From positions 431,840 to 495,839 of the forward strand of contig NW_004450941.1 of assembly GCF_000321225.1 (NCBI RefSeq): 64,000 nt of DNA. Reading direction: 5' to 3'. Under the pieces are notes generated by a model. It did no database searches. It was not told where the DNA came from and saw only the letters and a list, made by a program, of their open reading frames with translations. The position numbers and the translations under genes are program-made. Source of the DNA: Odobenus rosmarus divergens. Its lineage: Eukaryota > Chordata > Mammalia > Carnivora > Odobenidae. Shown here piece by piece: positions 22,372 to 33,707 of this stretch. Numbering within the stretch: position 1 is the stretch's first letter; each line of letters begins with the position of its first letter.

Positions 22372-22963
22372 CAACTCAATTCAGTTCTGACACGATCTAC
22401 CCAGAGCTAGCTCAGACTCCACAGGTGACAGTGGGGTCAGTCCCCACTGCACAGGTTAGGGGCTCAGTCCCATAAGTCTACCCCCACTTTAGACTCCAGT
22501 CTCACATCCCTGGTTACTACTGTACTTCTGATCAACCAAATAAGGGGTTCCCATGAATGACCCATCCTTGGATTCTGTGATTTACTAGAACAACTCAGAG
22601 AACTCAAGAAAGTTCTTTCCTTGCTATTACTGGTTTATTATGAAAGATACAACACAGAAGCTGCTAAGTGGAAAAGATGCCTGGGGCAAGTTATGGGGAA
22701 AGTGGTGCAGAACTTCCAGGCCCTCTCTGAATATGTCACCCTTCCAGCATCTTGATGTGCTCACCAACTCAGAAGCCCCTGAACTCCATCATTTAGGGGC
22801 TGTTTGAGGGTTTCATTACATAGATAGATTTAAGTCCTTGGCCATTGATGATTGACTCAATTTCCAATCCTTCTCCCCTCCTTGGAGATTGGGGGCTAGG
22901 GCTGAAATTGCCGACTCTCTAATCATGGCTTGATCTTTCTGGCAACCAGCCCCAGTCCTGAAT

Positions 22964-22991
22964 CTGTCTAGGGGCCCCAGCCCCTAGACAG
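22964..22991. repeat. Perfect 12 bp stem inverted repeat in the LTR
   Basis: ctgtctaggggc (22964-22975) and gcccctagacag (22980-22991) pair perfectly around a 4-base loop. It lies in the 5' part of the LTR in its own orientation. Confidence 0.95.
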
Positions 22992-23819
22992 TCATATAAA
23001 AAACATTCTTTTCACTCCAGAGATTCCAAAGGTTTCAGGAGCTCTGTGCCAAGAACTGGGACAAAGGCCAAATATTTATTTCTATTATATCACAGAAAGG
23101 GTGAAATAAAACTGTCTATTTCAGTATGACATGATTTTGCATGTAGAAAATACTTGGAGTCCACAAAAAGATGTTAGAACTAATAAGTTCATTGAGGTTG
23201 TAGGATACACTTCGGTATGCAGAGAGCCATGGTATTTCTATACACTAACAATAAACAATCAAAAATAAAAGGAATAAATTAGTTCAATTTACAAAAGTAT
23301 GAAAAGGAATAAAATGCTTAGGAATAAATGAAAAGAAGTCCAAAACTTCACAGAATATTGTCGAGAGAAATTAAATAATACCTAAATAAATGAAAAGTGA
23401 CCCTATGTTTGTGGATTGGAATACTCCCCAAATTGATCTCCAGATTCATTGCAACCCAGTTAACCCAGGTGCCTTGTTTTGCAGATACGGACAAGCTTAT
23501 CTTAAAATTCCTGTGGGAATTCATGGGACCTAGAACAGCCAGAATGCTCCTGAAAAGAACAAAGTGAGAATACTCATACTTTCCTGTTCCAAAACTTACT
23601 ACAAAGCTATACTTTTTGAGACAGTATGGTACTGGCATAAGATTTAACATATTGATTAATGGAATCAGATTTAGAGTCCAGAAATAAACCGACACATCTG
23701 TGATCAACTGAATTTAAACAATGATGTCAAGGCCATTCAATGGGGGGAAAGAATTATCTTTTCAACAAATGGTTGAAACAATGAAATAATTGTACAGCTG
23801 GATATCCCCAGGCAAGTAA

Positions 23820-24318
23820 GTATATATATACATACTTGAGTAGCATAGTAATGCCAGCTGCCAGGACCGGTAGTGACAGCAGCAGTAGTACTGCCGTAAT
23901 TAATACCCCATTGTCAGTCTTACCTAGAACAGAATAATGTTGGCCAAATATACATCTTCTCACAAATCCAGTCCTGTATCTTATGTGGAAACTAGAAAAG
24001 AAAATTCTAACAAGCACAGTACAATCAAGATTGAATAAATGAATACGAGCTCTTCAATAAACTGCTTTTAAAAGTAATTAATTTCCCATTACTGATGTTC
24101 AAGAACATGCCATCTGGCTTTTGGTGAAGATTACAGTCAAGGTGATTCCTAAAGTGGGTTATACAAAGAGAAAAGTCAGGAAAGGCAGTACAAAGTAAGT
24201 TCCAAAGCACAAAATGCATCTTTTGATCCAAGGACAAATAATGTTAAAATATTTTTGATTTGTTTTGTTTTAATTTTTTTCAGTTTTGTACCATCTCTTA
24301 CAGTCACCTTATGCTTGT
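23820..24318. other. Anonymous DNA
   Basis: Short (TA)n near 23821, otherwise nothing recognised. Confidence 0.45.
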
Positions 24319-24319
24319 T

Positions 24320-24455
24320 TAGCATGCTGATTCCAGGGCTTCATCCTATATTTACTACGTCAGAATTTCTGGGAGGATGGCCAACAATTCTGAATTTTTG
24401 TAACGTGTCCCTCAGGTGATGGTTATGAGGACTAAAATTTGAAAAACACTGCTCT
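24320..24455 (+). mobile_element. MER20-like hAT fragment
   Basis: gcatgctgattccagggctt, acgtcagaatttctgggagg, ctgaatttttgtaacgtgtc, cctcaggtgatggttatgag, and tttgaaaaacactgctctg match the order of the MER20/MER5 group. The 5' part is missing. Confidence 0.7.
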
Positions 24456-24459
24456 GTAA

Positions 24460-25500
24460 GAAAGTAACAGGGTGTTTTGGTCTCAGAAGTCAATTTTCGC
24501 AAGTGTCAAAGTCTATCGTAAAGTGCAGTTGTGAGAACCACGGGGGTTTTGTGATTAAGGTGTTAAAGCAATGCCTTTTTCCAGAACCTTCAGTAAATCA
24601 TCTCTTGTAGTTCTTGATCTGCACTAAACTTATCCTTGACCATGCATTTCAGTTATGTATGCCCTTGAATCCTCCCACATCAAGTAGCATTACATATTAG
24701 GTGTCATCTCTTCAGAATTCTGTTTAGAATTTTTATTGTTCTTGGACTGTTCTGAAGTTCATTTCTAAGATTCTGTGTTCATACTATAGAAGATATAGTA
24801 GCTATGGTTTTGTCTCATAAGCAGGTTTTAACATCATTCTATGTCTGCTTCTTTTGGGAACCTGCTGTCTGAATCCATGTGGAACTTATAGGCTTTCAAT
24901 TATAGGAATCCTCAACTCCAGCCACAGAGAAGGGCATCACACAGGTTAGACCAATCATAGTACTGCTATCCCTGGTTATGTTCAGTAGTGAGTATGCATC
25001 CCAAATTTGGACAATTAGAGTCCATGCCAGGATTCTTCTTCCTGAGTAAACTAAATTAATGGTCTCTCATCTGAGGACACTGAGTCTGTGGTTATCTATG
25101 TCCTTCTTGATACTCAAGCAATATTAAAGGTGAGGAGCACTTGCCTCTTACCTGAAGTCTATGGAAAGGAGTTTGAAGAGGACCACACGGATGTCTTCAT
25201 TTGTGTCCCTTACAGTATGGTAATTCTAATTCTCATTAACACCAGAGAAACCTAAAGGGCATGAGAGAAGTTCACTATCCCTTGGTGAGCCAAAATAAAG
25301 GCATTTTTATAGGGGTATTTGTATTTCCTGAGCTTCTTGTGAGGATCCATAGAGTTTATTGTAGACTTGAAGGATCCTATCTATGTCATCTTTGGTTCTA
25401 GCCTATAGTAGTAACAGAGTTTAGCAGAGAGAAATTAATAGATATTACAAGATGCTTAGGGGCTAATGACAGCATTAGAGACAATCCGGAGGAAAGACTA
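24460..25500. other. Anonymous DNA, possibly old retroviral remnant
   Basis: No gene recognised. The tract precedes LTR-like sequence and might be an eroded endogenous retroviral region, but I see no conserved retroviral motif. Confidence 0.35.
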
Positions 25501-25549
25501 ATCTGCCTTTGTTCTGGCTATCATCTATCTACTTTTCAATATTCTCTCT

Positions 25550-25996
25550 CTAACTTTGTACATCTACCCTTTACACTGCTAGGCAGACCTCCGTGCACTA
25601 CATCAAGGGCTCCCTTTTGCCCTTGGCTTCCAGTTGGGTGTCTCAATGGGGGTGCACAGCAGGAGATCTGCAGCAAGGAGATTAGATCAGTTTGTTTCCT
25701 GGCTCTTTTCCTCTGAGGCCCCTCAACCTGTCCTATCCCTTTACCAAAGGTCTCTGTTCCTATTATATTGACCTTTTCTGCATGGTTCTCTCCTTTGGAG
25801 TACTGGTGACCAACCCCCCCCCAAATCTGTTGAGGCCTAGAGATCCCTCCCACTGTCACTAACCCCAGGCTACTTCAATTTCCTTTTTGGTCTGCTTCTG
25901 TTCCACCTACAGTTTTGTAAACCCTCTCTTAAAATAAACCTTCAAATTATCTGGATTTGAGTGTGCCATCTGTATTCTGTGGGACTCTCATGGACA
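25550..25996 (+). mobile_element. Possible ERV-type LTR 3' part
   Basis: cctctcttaaaataaacctt followed by gagtgtgccatctgtattctg resembles the polyadenylation signal and downstream end of old ERVL-class LTRs. The upstream limit is unknown and no flanking duplication was found. Confidence 0.4.
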
Positions 25997-25999
25997 CAG

Positions 26000-28100
26000 T
26001 CCTCATAAACATGCAGAGAAGGATCCTCAGAAACGCAGCATGGCTGAGCTACTCCTGGACTCACACTGCCAGAAAGGCAGCCTCCAGGACATAGGATGGG
26101 AGACTAAGATCCCCGGCTTCGTATTAGTCACGTAGAGAGATTCCTACTCCATGACCTCTCCTCCCTCACCCTGCTCCAGTCCGATTGGAATATAAACCTT
26201 AATTAACAAGCTGGAGAGAGGTATAGAAAGAGGTAGAAAAAGACAAGGGAAGGAATGTACCCCTTTCATTGACTTCAGGGGGAGGGCAGGAGCTTTAACG
26301 TTATATCAAATTTGGAGTTTTAATTATTACATGGAGCTAAATATTTTCATTTGTTCTCAGGGGACCTGTACTACATAAGAATGATTAAAAAGAAAAAAAA
26401 TCCATGATGCCTGCACCATTGTTTTTTTTTTTTTTTTCCCTTCAGAGCTAGAAGAAGAAATAGCTAAATTAATAAATGTAAGGGTTCAATGAAAATAAAA
26501 ATAATAACATATGCTTTATGATTACTTTGTGCTCATTCTAGGTGATAGTTACATAAGTTATATAAAGCTGTATCTGCTTCTTAAATGAAAGAATAGTTTC
26601 ATATCCTTTTTGGGCAGTACTACCACGCTTTTCTTTCACCAAGAGTTAATACTGCTGAACCACTTCATTGCTTACTACACTTTTGAGATTGCCAAGCAGT
26701 TATTACTTCTAAGCTGGGCTAATATCTTATGAGGAGAGCATAAACAGGGTTTTCTTACCATGGTAATTCAATGCCATTGTTGGAACTGAGTGAGTTACCA
26801 AGAGCACATGATAGCTGGCCTAATTCTCTTCCTTGGCCATAAATAGTTAGGTTGGGTAAACCCAACCTGTGGTTCCCCAAGGTTGCAGCATTGGGGTGTG
26901 GGGTATGGAACATACTAGAGAAGAGTCAAAGTCAAGATGGAGTACCTCATACCTCATACCGCATTGCAGGGCCAAGGGTAGGGTAAGGATTATATAAGAG
27001 AAAGAAATGTGAAATTGGTGTCTTGGACAGTTCAGTTTAGGAAAGTGTAAAGTGTGAGTCTGGTTAGATGGTCTAGGAAGTTGTTTCGTGAATAGATAGA
27101 AGTACTGCCTTTTACATGAAACACGTACCTAGAGTTGCAAAAAGGAACACAACTGCTCAAAGGACCTATTGGTAGATGAATATCTAGAGATTGCAGACTA
27201 ATCTATCAATGAAATTTCTGCATCCACAATATGAGGCTTGATGAACTTTGTCTCATTCTATACAATTATAATTCTATGCAATCTAGGGTAACTATCGATC
27301 TGTTGTTTTATATCTTATAGGCTGACATATTCCACAGAGTCCTTAAGGCAGCTGACTTCACAGTTTTCCATCTGGCAGTCTTGGTGAGCTACAGATCTCT
27401 TTGGAGACTAAGAAGAAGCAGACATTTCATTATACAACAGGTATGCACTGCTGAGATCCTTGCTTAGTGATGATAATGTAATTGGTTAGTCAGAGGTAGT
27501 TGAAGTGAAGCAAAATGATGCTATGCACATGTGGGGCTGCTTCTTGAAAGACTTTTAACCTGTTTTTTCTTCTTTGATGCTTGATCGTATTTGCTGCATG
27601 GGTCTTCTATGGTTCTGAATTCTTTTATTTTCTGTGTCCCAAGTTCTGGCAACTGTTGATTGGTTCTGTTGGGGCTGCTCATCCCTAGTTGATTTCACAT
27701 AGAATATGAGTTTGAGTTAATTGGTATTTTACTTGTCCATTTTGCAAGCGTGGAACGCCTGCCTGTATATGGCATGACCTTCAGACAACTAGAGCAATTC
27801 TCAAGGTAATCACTCAGGCAGACTGGTAATTGGCCAGTCAGTCAACAAACACACTCATGCAGACTACTGTATTATTTTGTAAATATTTGCTTCTAATTTT
27901 AAAAGTTGACATTATATTTAGTACTGATTTACTCATTCCAGTGGTATTTATTGTGTTGGTTAATTATTAGTAGCTGTTATACCCAGTGATACACAGGAAA
28001 GGGCCACAGCTGATATTTATCTTTATGAAATACCATTTATACACACACAAAGTATACAGATATATATACCAAGTATATATGTAAGTACACATATATCTTT
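26000..28100. other. Anonymous DNA
   Basis: No gene or repeat recognised with confidence. Contains a poly-T (about 26420-26436), a 9 bp-arm hairpin aggttgggt/acccaacct at 26849-26868, and a TA/CA-rich patch near 28035-28090. Confidence 0.45.
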
Positions 28101-28104
28101 TTTC

Positions 28105-29490
28105 ATCAAGTATATTTTAATCAGTTTCGTTGAGATATAATTTCCATAATATGAACATACCAATTTCAACTGTACAATTTGATGACTTTGATGAATGTAT
28201 ACTGTCCATCTGGCCATCACCATAATAAAGATGTATTTCCATTATCTCCCAAAGTTCCCTCCTCACTTTCTGCAGTCATTCACTTCCTCCCAGATCCAGG
28301 CTCTAGTAATCCTAGATCTGCCTTCCGCAACCATAGTTTTGCCTTTTCTTCAATTTCATGTAAATGAGATCATACAATGGTTAGAGGTTTGTATTTGGCT
28401 TCTTTCACTTATATTGCTTTTGAGATTCAACCGTGTGGCTACATATAGGTCAGTAGTTCATTCCTTTTCATTTCTGAACTGTATTCCATACAGTAGAGTA
28501 TGGAACTGGTTTACCTGTTCCTTAGTTGGTGAACATTTGAGTTGTCCTCTGTCAGTGGCTTACCTATTCATTTTTTAAGTTTCTTTTGGAAAAGAAGTTT
28601 TTAATTTGGATGAAGTCCAATATATCATTTAAAAATGTTTCTTACTTTGTATATCCTTTCTAAGGGATCTTTTTCCTTGCAAGGTCACAGAGATTTTTAT
28701 CCAGTATTTTCCCTAGGTGTTTTGTAGTTCTAATTCTTGTATTTAGGTCAATGATACAATTCAATTTCATTTTTATATATGACTTGGGGAATACATACAT
28801 ACATTAATATTATGTATATGCATATATATGTATCTATACATATCTATATTCTGTTTATCTATACACACATATACTTATAAATATTTGCATACAGATACCC
28901 AATTTTCCGGCTAGTTTTTTTTCCAGCTTTTAAAAAAAAAAAATCTTTTCCCTGTTAATTGTCTTAGCACTTTTATCAAAAATAAACTGACCATATATGT
29001 GTAGTTCTTTATCTAAAACCTCTCTTCTGTTCCTTTGATCTGTACATATATCCTTATGCCAACACTATAGTATTTGGATGACTGTTGTTTTGTTTTGTTT
29101 TGTTTTGTTTAAGAGAGGGAGCCAGGGAGGGGCAGAGGGAGAGGGAGAGAGAGAATCTTAAGCACCCTCCATGCCCAGTGCGGAGCCTGACATGGGGCTC
29201 GATCTCATGATTCTGAGATCATGACCTGAGCCAAAATCAATAGTCGGATGCTTAACTGAGCCACCCAGGTGTCCCTGGAGTACTGTGGTTTTTAAAGTAG
29301 GTCATGAAATTGGACAATATGAGTTATATCAATTTTCTTCTTCATTTTCAGATCATTTTGGTTATTCAAGAGATGTTTTGCATTTCAACAGTCATTTTAT
29401 AATTCTCTTGTCAAATTCTACCAAAAACGCTACCTGGGATTCTGTTTGGTTGTTTGAATCTATCAGTCAATTTGAGGACAAGCTGACATT
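28105..29490 (-). mobile_element. Old L1 (3' region plus ORF2 pieces), split by a SINE
   Basis: At the left the plus strand reads antisense L1M 3' sequence (tcgttgagatataatttcca, tgtacaatttgatgactttg). Next are ORF2-side phrases (ttggatgaagtccaatatat, catagagttttgtagttct-like), and after the SINE tctgttcctttgatctgtac and tttttcagatcattttggtt-like sequence. Heavily decayed. Confidence 0.65.
29085..29276 (-). mobile_element. CAN SINE
   Basis: Unusual start of (TTTTG)n in place of a T-run, then aagagagggagccagggagg, gcggagcctgacatggggct, aactgagccacccaggtgtc. Interrupts the L1 above. Flanks share tgga and tactgtggtttt-like sequence, so the duplication is degraded. Confidence 0.85.
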
Positions 29491-31278
29491 GGACACAAAA
29501 TCTGAATGATGCCATGGAAACAGTGAATTCCTGGTAATCACAAAGGAATATGAGAATAAGGGAGATTTGGTGATATACAGAGTTGTGTGTGGGGTAACAT
29601 CTGGATGTTAAGGGATACCCTGGGATAAATAGACTCTAAAAAACCTGAACATTGATGTTGGCTCGTTTACTTCTGGTAGTCTTTGATTCTGAGGTGAATA
29701 TTCAGTGCTAATAGTAGTTTCCTTCTCTTAGGCAATTGGGAATGGTAAGGCAAGTGGATCTGTTTCATGGTGATGTTACAAATGTGGGTTAGAGTATAAG
29801 CCATATTGACAGCCATGTCTCCAGGCACATAGTTCTATGCCCTCACTTAAATTCTGCTTGTCTTCAAAGGTAAGAAGCTTAACACTATGGGAAGAGGTAA
29901 GGGAATGACATCCCAAACCTTGGTTCACAATCACTGTGGAATAGGATAGTGGCCGAAGGAAAGCCTCGGCTCTCTCAGTCTGGTGCATTGGCATGGATCA
30001 TATGCTACTGTCTGTATATTTCTTGGGGGGCTGCAGCTATCAGACTTCAGAGTTTGAGACTGCACTTTCTTAATTCCCTTCCAAAGGGGAAGGGAATCAT
30101 GCCATCGCTGTAGAACCGAGCTAAAGCTCTGTCCAACGTAGGTATAGAAATGGTAGTGAAAGGATAATATATATCTACTACACACATTCTTCTCAAGTAA
30201 AAAAACAATGAGGCAGATGACCAAGTTCTTGTTTTTGTGTCCTGATGAGCCATACTTGAACCAGTCAAGAATGGGGCTCAAATAAGATTTTTCTCAGGCT
30301 GCTTTGGGCTAGATATTAGGTTTCCTAATAGAACTTTGGTTTCATGAAGGACACAGGTTGTGGAATGTAATATAAACTTAAAACAAATGAGTTTCCACCA
30401 GCAGATTTGGTATTTCTCAACCTTTTGAGCCCTGTAGACATGTTTCAGAGTGAAGGGGTTTGTGTGTACTTAAACAGGCAAAACTAAGTCCCTCCAGGTA
30501 GAGCTTCCAGGCTTTGAACTTGCCTTTGGAAATTCAGAGCACCGTTTCCCAAAGAATATAGCCCTGATAAGCACATATAAGCTCGTAAGAAGGGTCTCTG
30601 TAGGGAGGGACTAGGTTGATTCTATGATGGATTGAATCATACTAGCTTATGCCACAGAAATTTGGCCAATGAGATGATGGGAAACTGGGAGGAAAGTTGA
30701 GGCATATTGTTGCTTTTGACTCTTAGAGACATGGTAGGACATAGATTTTCACCGAACGGGCGTAACTTACCCATATACAGGCAGTCCAAAGCTGTAAATG
30801 AAGATGATGCTAAGAACAAATCTTCCAACATTTCTATGATTCATAGCCAACAGAAAGTAAGGAATTCATTGGCATAATCACATTTGAATTGGAGTTTGAT
30901 TTCAATCAATCACACTGGACTCTGAGGAGAAATTGCTCCTTGTTATAAGCTGGTCCTCATTAGGGATAGATAAATGATCAGAGAGCCACATGCTCTACCT
31001 CCAGTATGTGATTTGGGCCTACCTGCTGGTCTCTGCAGGGCAGCCTGACACTGAACAGTCATCGAACTTGAACTCTCCTTTCATCATTAGAATTTGTAAG
31101 AGACATTTGGAGATATTCTGCAAGCTAATGTGACAATGCTAGGCTGTTGCTGGCCATTGGCATTCCAAATGGATACAAGGGGTGCCCTTTTGTGCAATGA
31201 ATCCATCTTGTTCAAAACTCCAAAGTGCAAAATTTATATTGTTGGGTTGAGGCCATTTTTAAAATAATGTTTCCTAAG
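29491..31278. other. Anonymous DNA
   Basis: Open frames up to about 116 codons on the minus strand near 29.93-30.28 kb show no similarity I recognise. The tract could contain eroded retroviral internal sequence, but there is no motif to prove it. Confidence 0.4.
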
Positions 31279-31283
31279 CCTCA

Positions 31284-31610
31284 TGTCTTAGTCCATTCGG
31301 GCTGCTATAACAAAATACCATAGACTTGGTAGTTTATAAACAACAGAAATTTATTTTCCACAGCTCTATAGGCCGGGAAGTCCAAGATCAGGATACCAGC
31401 AAGGATGCAATCCAGTGAGGGCCCTCTAGTTCATAGCTGGTGCCTTCTTGCTGTGTCCTTATGAGTAGAAGGGGGCTGGGGGGCTCTCTGGGGGGCCTTT
31501 AGAAGAGCACTAATCACATTCATGAAGGTGCCCCACCTTCTAATACTATCACATTGGGCACTAGGATTTCAGCACATGAATTTAGTGGGGGACACAGTCA
31601 GACAATAGCA
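31284..31610 (-). mobile_element. Solo MaLR LTR (MLT1/MST-type)
   Basis: tgtcttagtccattcgggct at the left and gacacagtcagacaatagca at the right are the two ends of a mammalian-apparent LTR read on the minus strand. In between are aacaacagaaatttatttt, tgtgtccttatgagtagaag and a gagcactaatcacattcatg region. cctca at 31279-31283 and 31611-31615 is the 5 bp target duplication. Confidence 0.92.
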
Positions 31611-31822
31611 CCTCAATAATCTGTGAAACCTTCCAAATATTTGCCTGTGAACTTCAATCCTCTCAAAATAGCATATGATATAAACAGGTTAACCATATTA
31701 AAGCACAGTCCATGTTTTAATGATTAAAAATGGTTTATTTCTAAAAGCTCCCTTAGGCCAAGCACTACTATTTAGAAACAATTTTCGAAAATCCTGGTAA
31801 GAAGACCTTTAACGAAGGTAAT

Positions 31823-31948
31823 TTTTCCTTCCTTCCTTCATTCTTTTTCTTTTTCTTTTTTCCCTTCCCTTTCTCTTTTCCTTTCCTTTTCCCTTTTTTC
31901 CTTTCCTTTCCTTTCCTTTCCTTTCCTTTCCTTTCCTTTCCTTTCCTT
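31823..31948. repeat. Polypyrimidine tract with (CCTTT)n
   Basis: About 126 bases of almost pure C/T on the plus strand, ending in roughly ten copies of the pentamer ctttc. A simple-sequence repeat with mirror symmetry, of the kind able to form triplex DNA. Confidence 0.95.
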
Positions 31949-31977
31949 CATGATAAAAGTGGTAATTACCAAGTCTT

Positions 31978-32140
31978 AAGCATTTACTACACTACACTCA
32001 GATTTATGCTAATACATTTTTATCTTTAATGATGACGTTATAAGAAATATATTGTTATTATTTCTATTTTTAAAGATGAGGAAATGCAGTTTCAAAGAGG
32101 CTAAGAAACTCACGCCAGGTCACAGAGCTAATACAGAAGC
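31978..32140 (-). mobile_element. MIR SINE
   Basis: The plus strand shows complementary MIR phrases: ttgttattatttctatttttaaagatgagg, tttcaaagaggctaagaaac, and ccaggtcacagagctaa. Confidence 0.7.
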
Positions 32141-32145
32141 ATTTA

Positions 32146-32363
32146 TTTATTTATTCATTATTTTTTTATTTTTTTAAGATTTTATTTCTTTATTTGACAG
32201 AGAGAGACTCAGCGAGAGAGGGAAAACAAGCAGGGGGAGTGGGAGAGGGAGAAGCAGGCTTCCCTCCAAGCAGGGAGCCCGATGTGGGGCTCAATTCCAT
32301 GACCCTGTGACCATGACCTGGGCCGAAGGCACATGCTTAACGACTGAGCCACCCAGGTGCCCC
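32146..32363 (-). mobile_element. CAN SINE
   Basis: T-rich start, aagattttatttctttattt, gatgtggggctcaattccat, gactgagccacccaggtgcc. Perfect 16 bp flanks aatacagaagcattta at 32130-32145 and 32364-32379. Confidence 0.95.
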
Positions 32364-32379
32364 AATACAGAAGCATTTA

Positions 32380-32689
32380 AACATTGTGTTGTACAATGTA
32401 ACCATTATCTTTTTGGTACCTGACTTGGCTCTTGGTGTTGAAGATCTGTAATTGCATACTTACTACCATTAAGGCCTTAAACAGCAATAGAGGACACATA
32501 TAGACTTACCAAATGCAGACTCTGCCCTCCAGAGGCTCAGAGTCTGGTGCGTTGTTATTTTTTACCTAAAGGTAAAAGGAATTAAGTTAGAAGAGTCAAA
32601 TGAGCTAAAGAAGGACATAACATCATGGGAGGCTAGATGTTTATCATGAAAGGCTTTGTGGGATACAGGGATTTGAACTTAATTTTGAA
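32380..32689. other. Anonymous DNA
   Basis: Short stretch between a SINE and the U2 retrocopy; nothing recognised apart from possible L2-like wording around 32600-32680. Confidence 0.4.
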
Positions 32690-32754
32690 TGAAGATAAGG
32701 GTTTACACTTGATCTTAGCCAAAAGGCCGAGAAGCGATTGAAGATAAGGGTTTA
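32690..32754. repeat. 16 bp target-site duplication around the U2 fragment
   Basis: tgaagataagggttta occurs at 32690-32705 and again at 32739-32754 with no mismatch, directly abutting the U2-derived insert. Confidence 0.97.
32704..32738 (-). pseudogene. RNU2-P: U2 snRNA 5' fragment, tailless retrocopy
   Basis: Read on the minus strand the insert starts at 32738 with ATCGCTTCTCGGCCTTTTGG, the exact 5' end of U2 small nuclear RNA. It follows U2 for 33 bases (to 32706), with two more bases ambiguous with the flank. The segment covers the GGCCUUUUGGC region and the start of GCUAAGAUCAAGUG. It has no A-tail and no downstream U2 sequence. It is bracketed by a perfect 16 bp duplication (32690-32705 and 32739-32754), so it arrived by LINE-type retrotransposition of a 3'-truncated U2 copy. 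It lacks the branch-point-pairing segment, Sm site and 3' half, so it is not functional. Confidence 0.96.
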
Positions 32755-32759
32755 GATAT

Positions 32760-33477
32760 GCAGTGGTAAGCATATGTGGAAGGTATTCAGAAAAGAAGAT
32801 AACTAATAGGATTTAATACCCTTTCACTCCAGTGTATAGGAATCCTCGGTTTCTGGTTTAGATGTTCTTCTTCTGCTTCTCCAGATCCAGTCTTAGCCCG
32901 TCTCTATTGGTCTGTGCCTCAGAAGTCTGATCTGTATTGACAGCATCACTGGAGTCCCGTATCTTATGGGTGCCTGCTGGATTGGGCCATTGGACAGCTC
33001 TGACAGTAGATCTGAGGAAAAGAGGAGGGTTATCTTACTAATTCCCTTAGGTATGCCCGGCCAAAAGGAGTCACCTTGAATTAGTGTATCCAAAAGCAAA
33101 GGTCACTGTGCCTCCCAAGGCAATTATACAAAACGTTGTGTTCCCCTATACCTACAAATTTGTAAAGTATCCCTTTGATGTGATTTTAATTATCCCATTT
33201 TGAGTATCCTCTCTTCACTCTTAGGACCCTATCTAAAAAACTTCCTGCTACTCTTTACCCTTTTTTTCCTATGACATAGGTTGCATCCTTGCTATTAAGG
33301 AAACTGTAGTCTTCTACTTCTTTTATTTAGTTCTGAGCTATTGTTGATGTTTTTTTCAATGTGGATGCCAAAGCAATGCAGGTAATGCATTGCTCTGACT
33401 TTATGGACTATAGGGATACTGTGCGCAATGTCTAGCAGGAGAAACTACTGCCAAAATTTACGGTCTTCAACATAAAC
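32760..33477. other. Anonymous DNA
   Basis: A 68-codon minus-strand open frame (32893-33099) is not similar to anything I recognise. No repeat named. Confidence 0.4.
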
Positions 33478-33492
33478 TTGTTGCCATTTCTT

Positions 33493-33692
33493 TTTTTTTT
33501 TAAAGATTTTATTTATTTGACAGAGAGAGAGAGACACAGCGAGAGAGGGAACACAAGCAGGGGGAGTGGGAGAGGGAGAAGCAGGCTTCCCGCGGAGCAG
33601 GGAGCCCGATGCGGAGCTCGATCCCAGGACCCTGGGATCATGATCTGAGCCGAAGGCAGATGCTTAATGACTGAGCCACCCAGGCGCCCCAT
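33493..33692 (-). mobile_element. CAN SINE, young-looking
   Basis: T-run, aaagattttatttatttgac, gcaggcttcccgcggagcag, gatcccaggaccctgggatc, gactgagccacccaggcgcc. Perfect 15 bp flanks ttgttgccatttctt at 33478-33492 and 33693-33707. Confidence 0.96.
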
Positions 33693-33707
33693 TTGTTGCC
33701 ATTTCTT

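Larger units (their letters stand above)
22042..23094 (-). mobile_element. Solo ERV LTR (ERVL-like), inserted in L1
   Basis: About 850 bp of LTR excluding the SINE. The right end tatcaca agrees with a TG...CA element read on the minus strand, and gaaag flanks it at 22037-22041 and 23095-23099, a 5 bp retroviral-type duplication. On the minus strand an attataataaaccagtaa-like region near 22630 may contain the polyadenylation signal. No internal retroviral genes are adjacent, so this is a solo LTR. A CAN SINE later split it. The family name is not certain. Confidence 0.85.
21955..23815 (+). mobile_element. L1 ORF2 fragment, split by a solo LTR
   Basis: Plus-strand L1 ORF2, decayed. The left part (21955-22041) holds the phrases attcaaccttgtactggtag and ggcatccagattggaaag. 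The right part (23095-about 23815) resumes exactly with gaaagggtgaaataaaactg and runs through acactaacaataaacaatc, tgggacctagaacagccaga and gacagtatggtactggcata. The break is the LTR at 22042-23094. Confidence 0.88.

Noticed and set aside
24460..31278. A provirus with gag/pol between LTR-like pieces
   Set aside because: LTR-like pieces differ in strand and family, and I saw no retroviral protein motif in any frame.
32704..32738. Functional U2 gene or antisense U2 transcript
   Set aside because: Only the first 33-35 bases are present and the flanks are a target-site duplication; no U2 promoter elements or 3' box.
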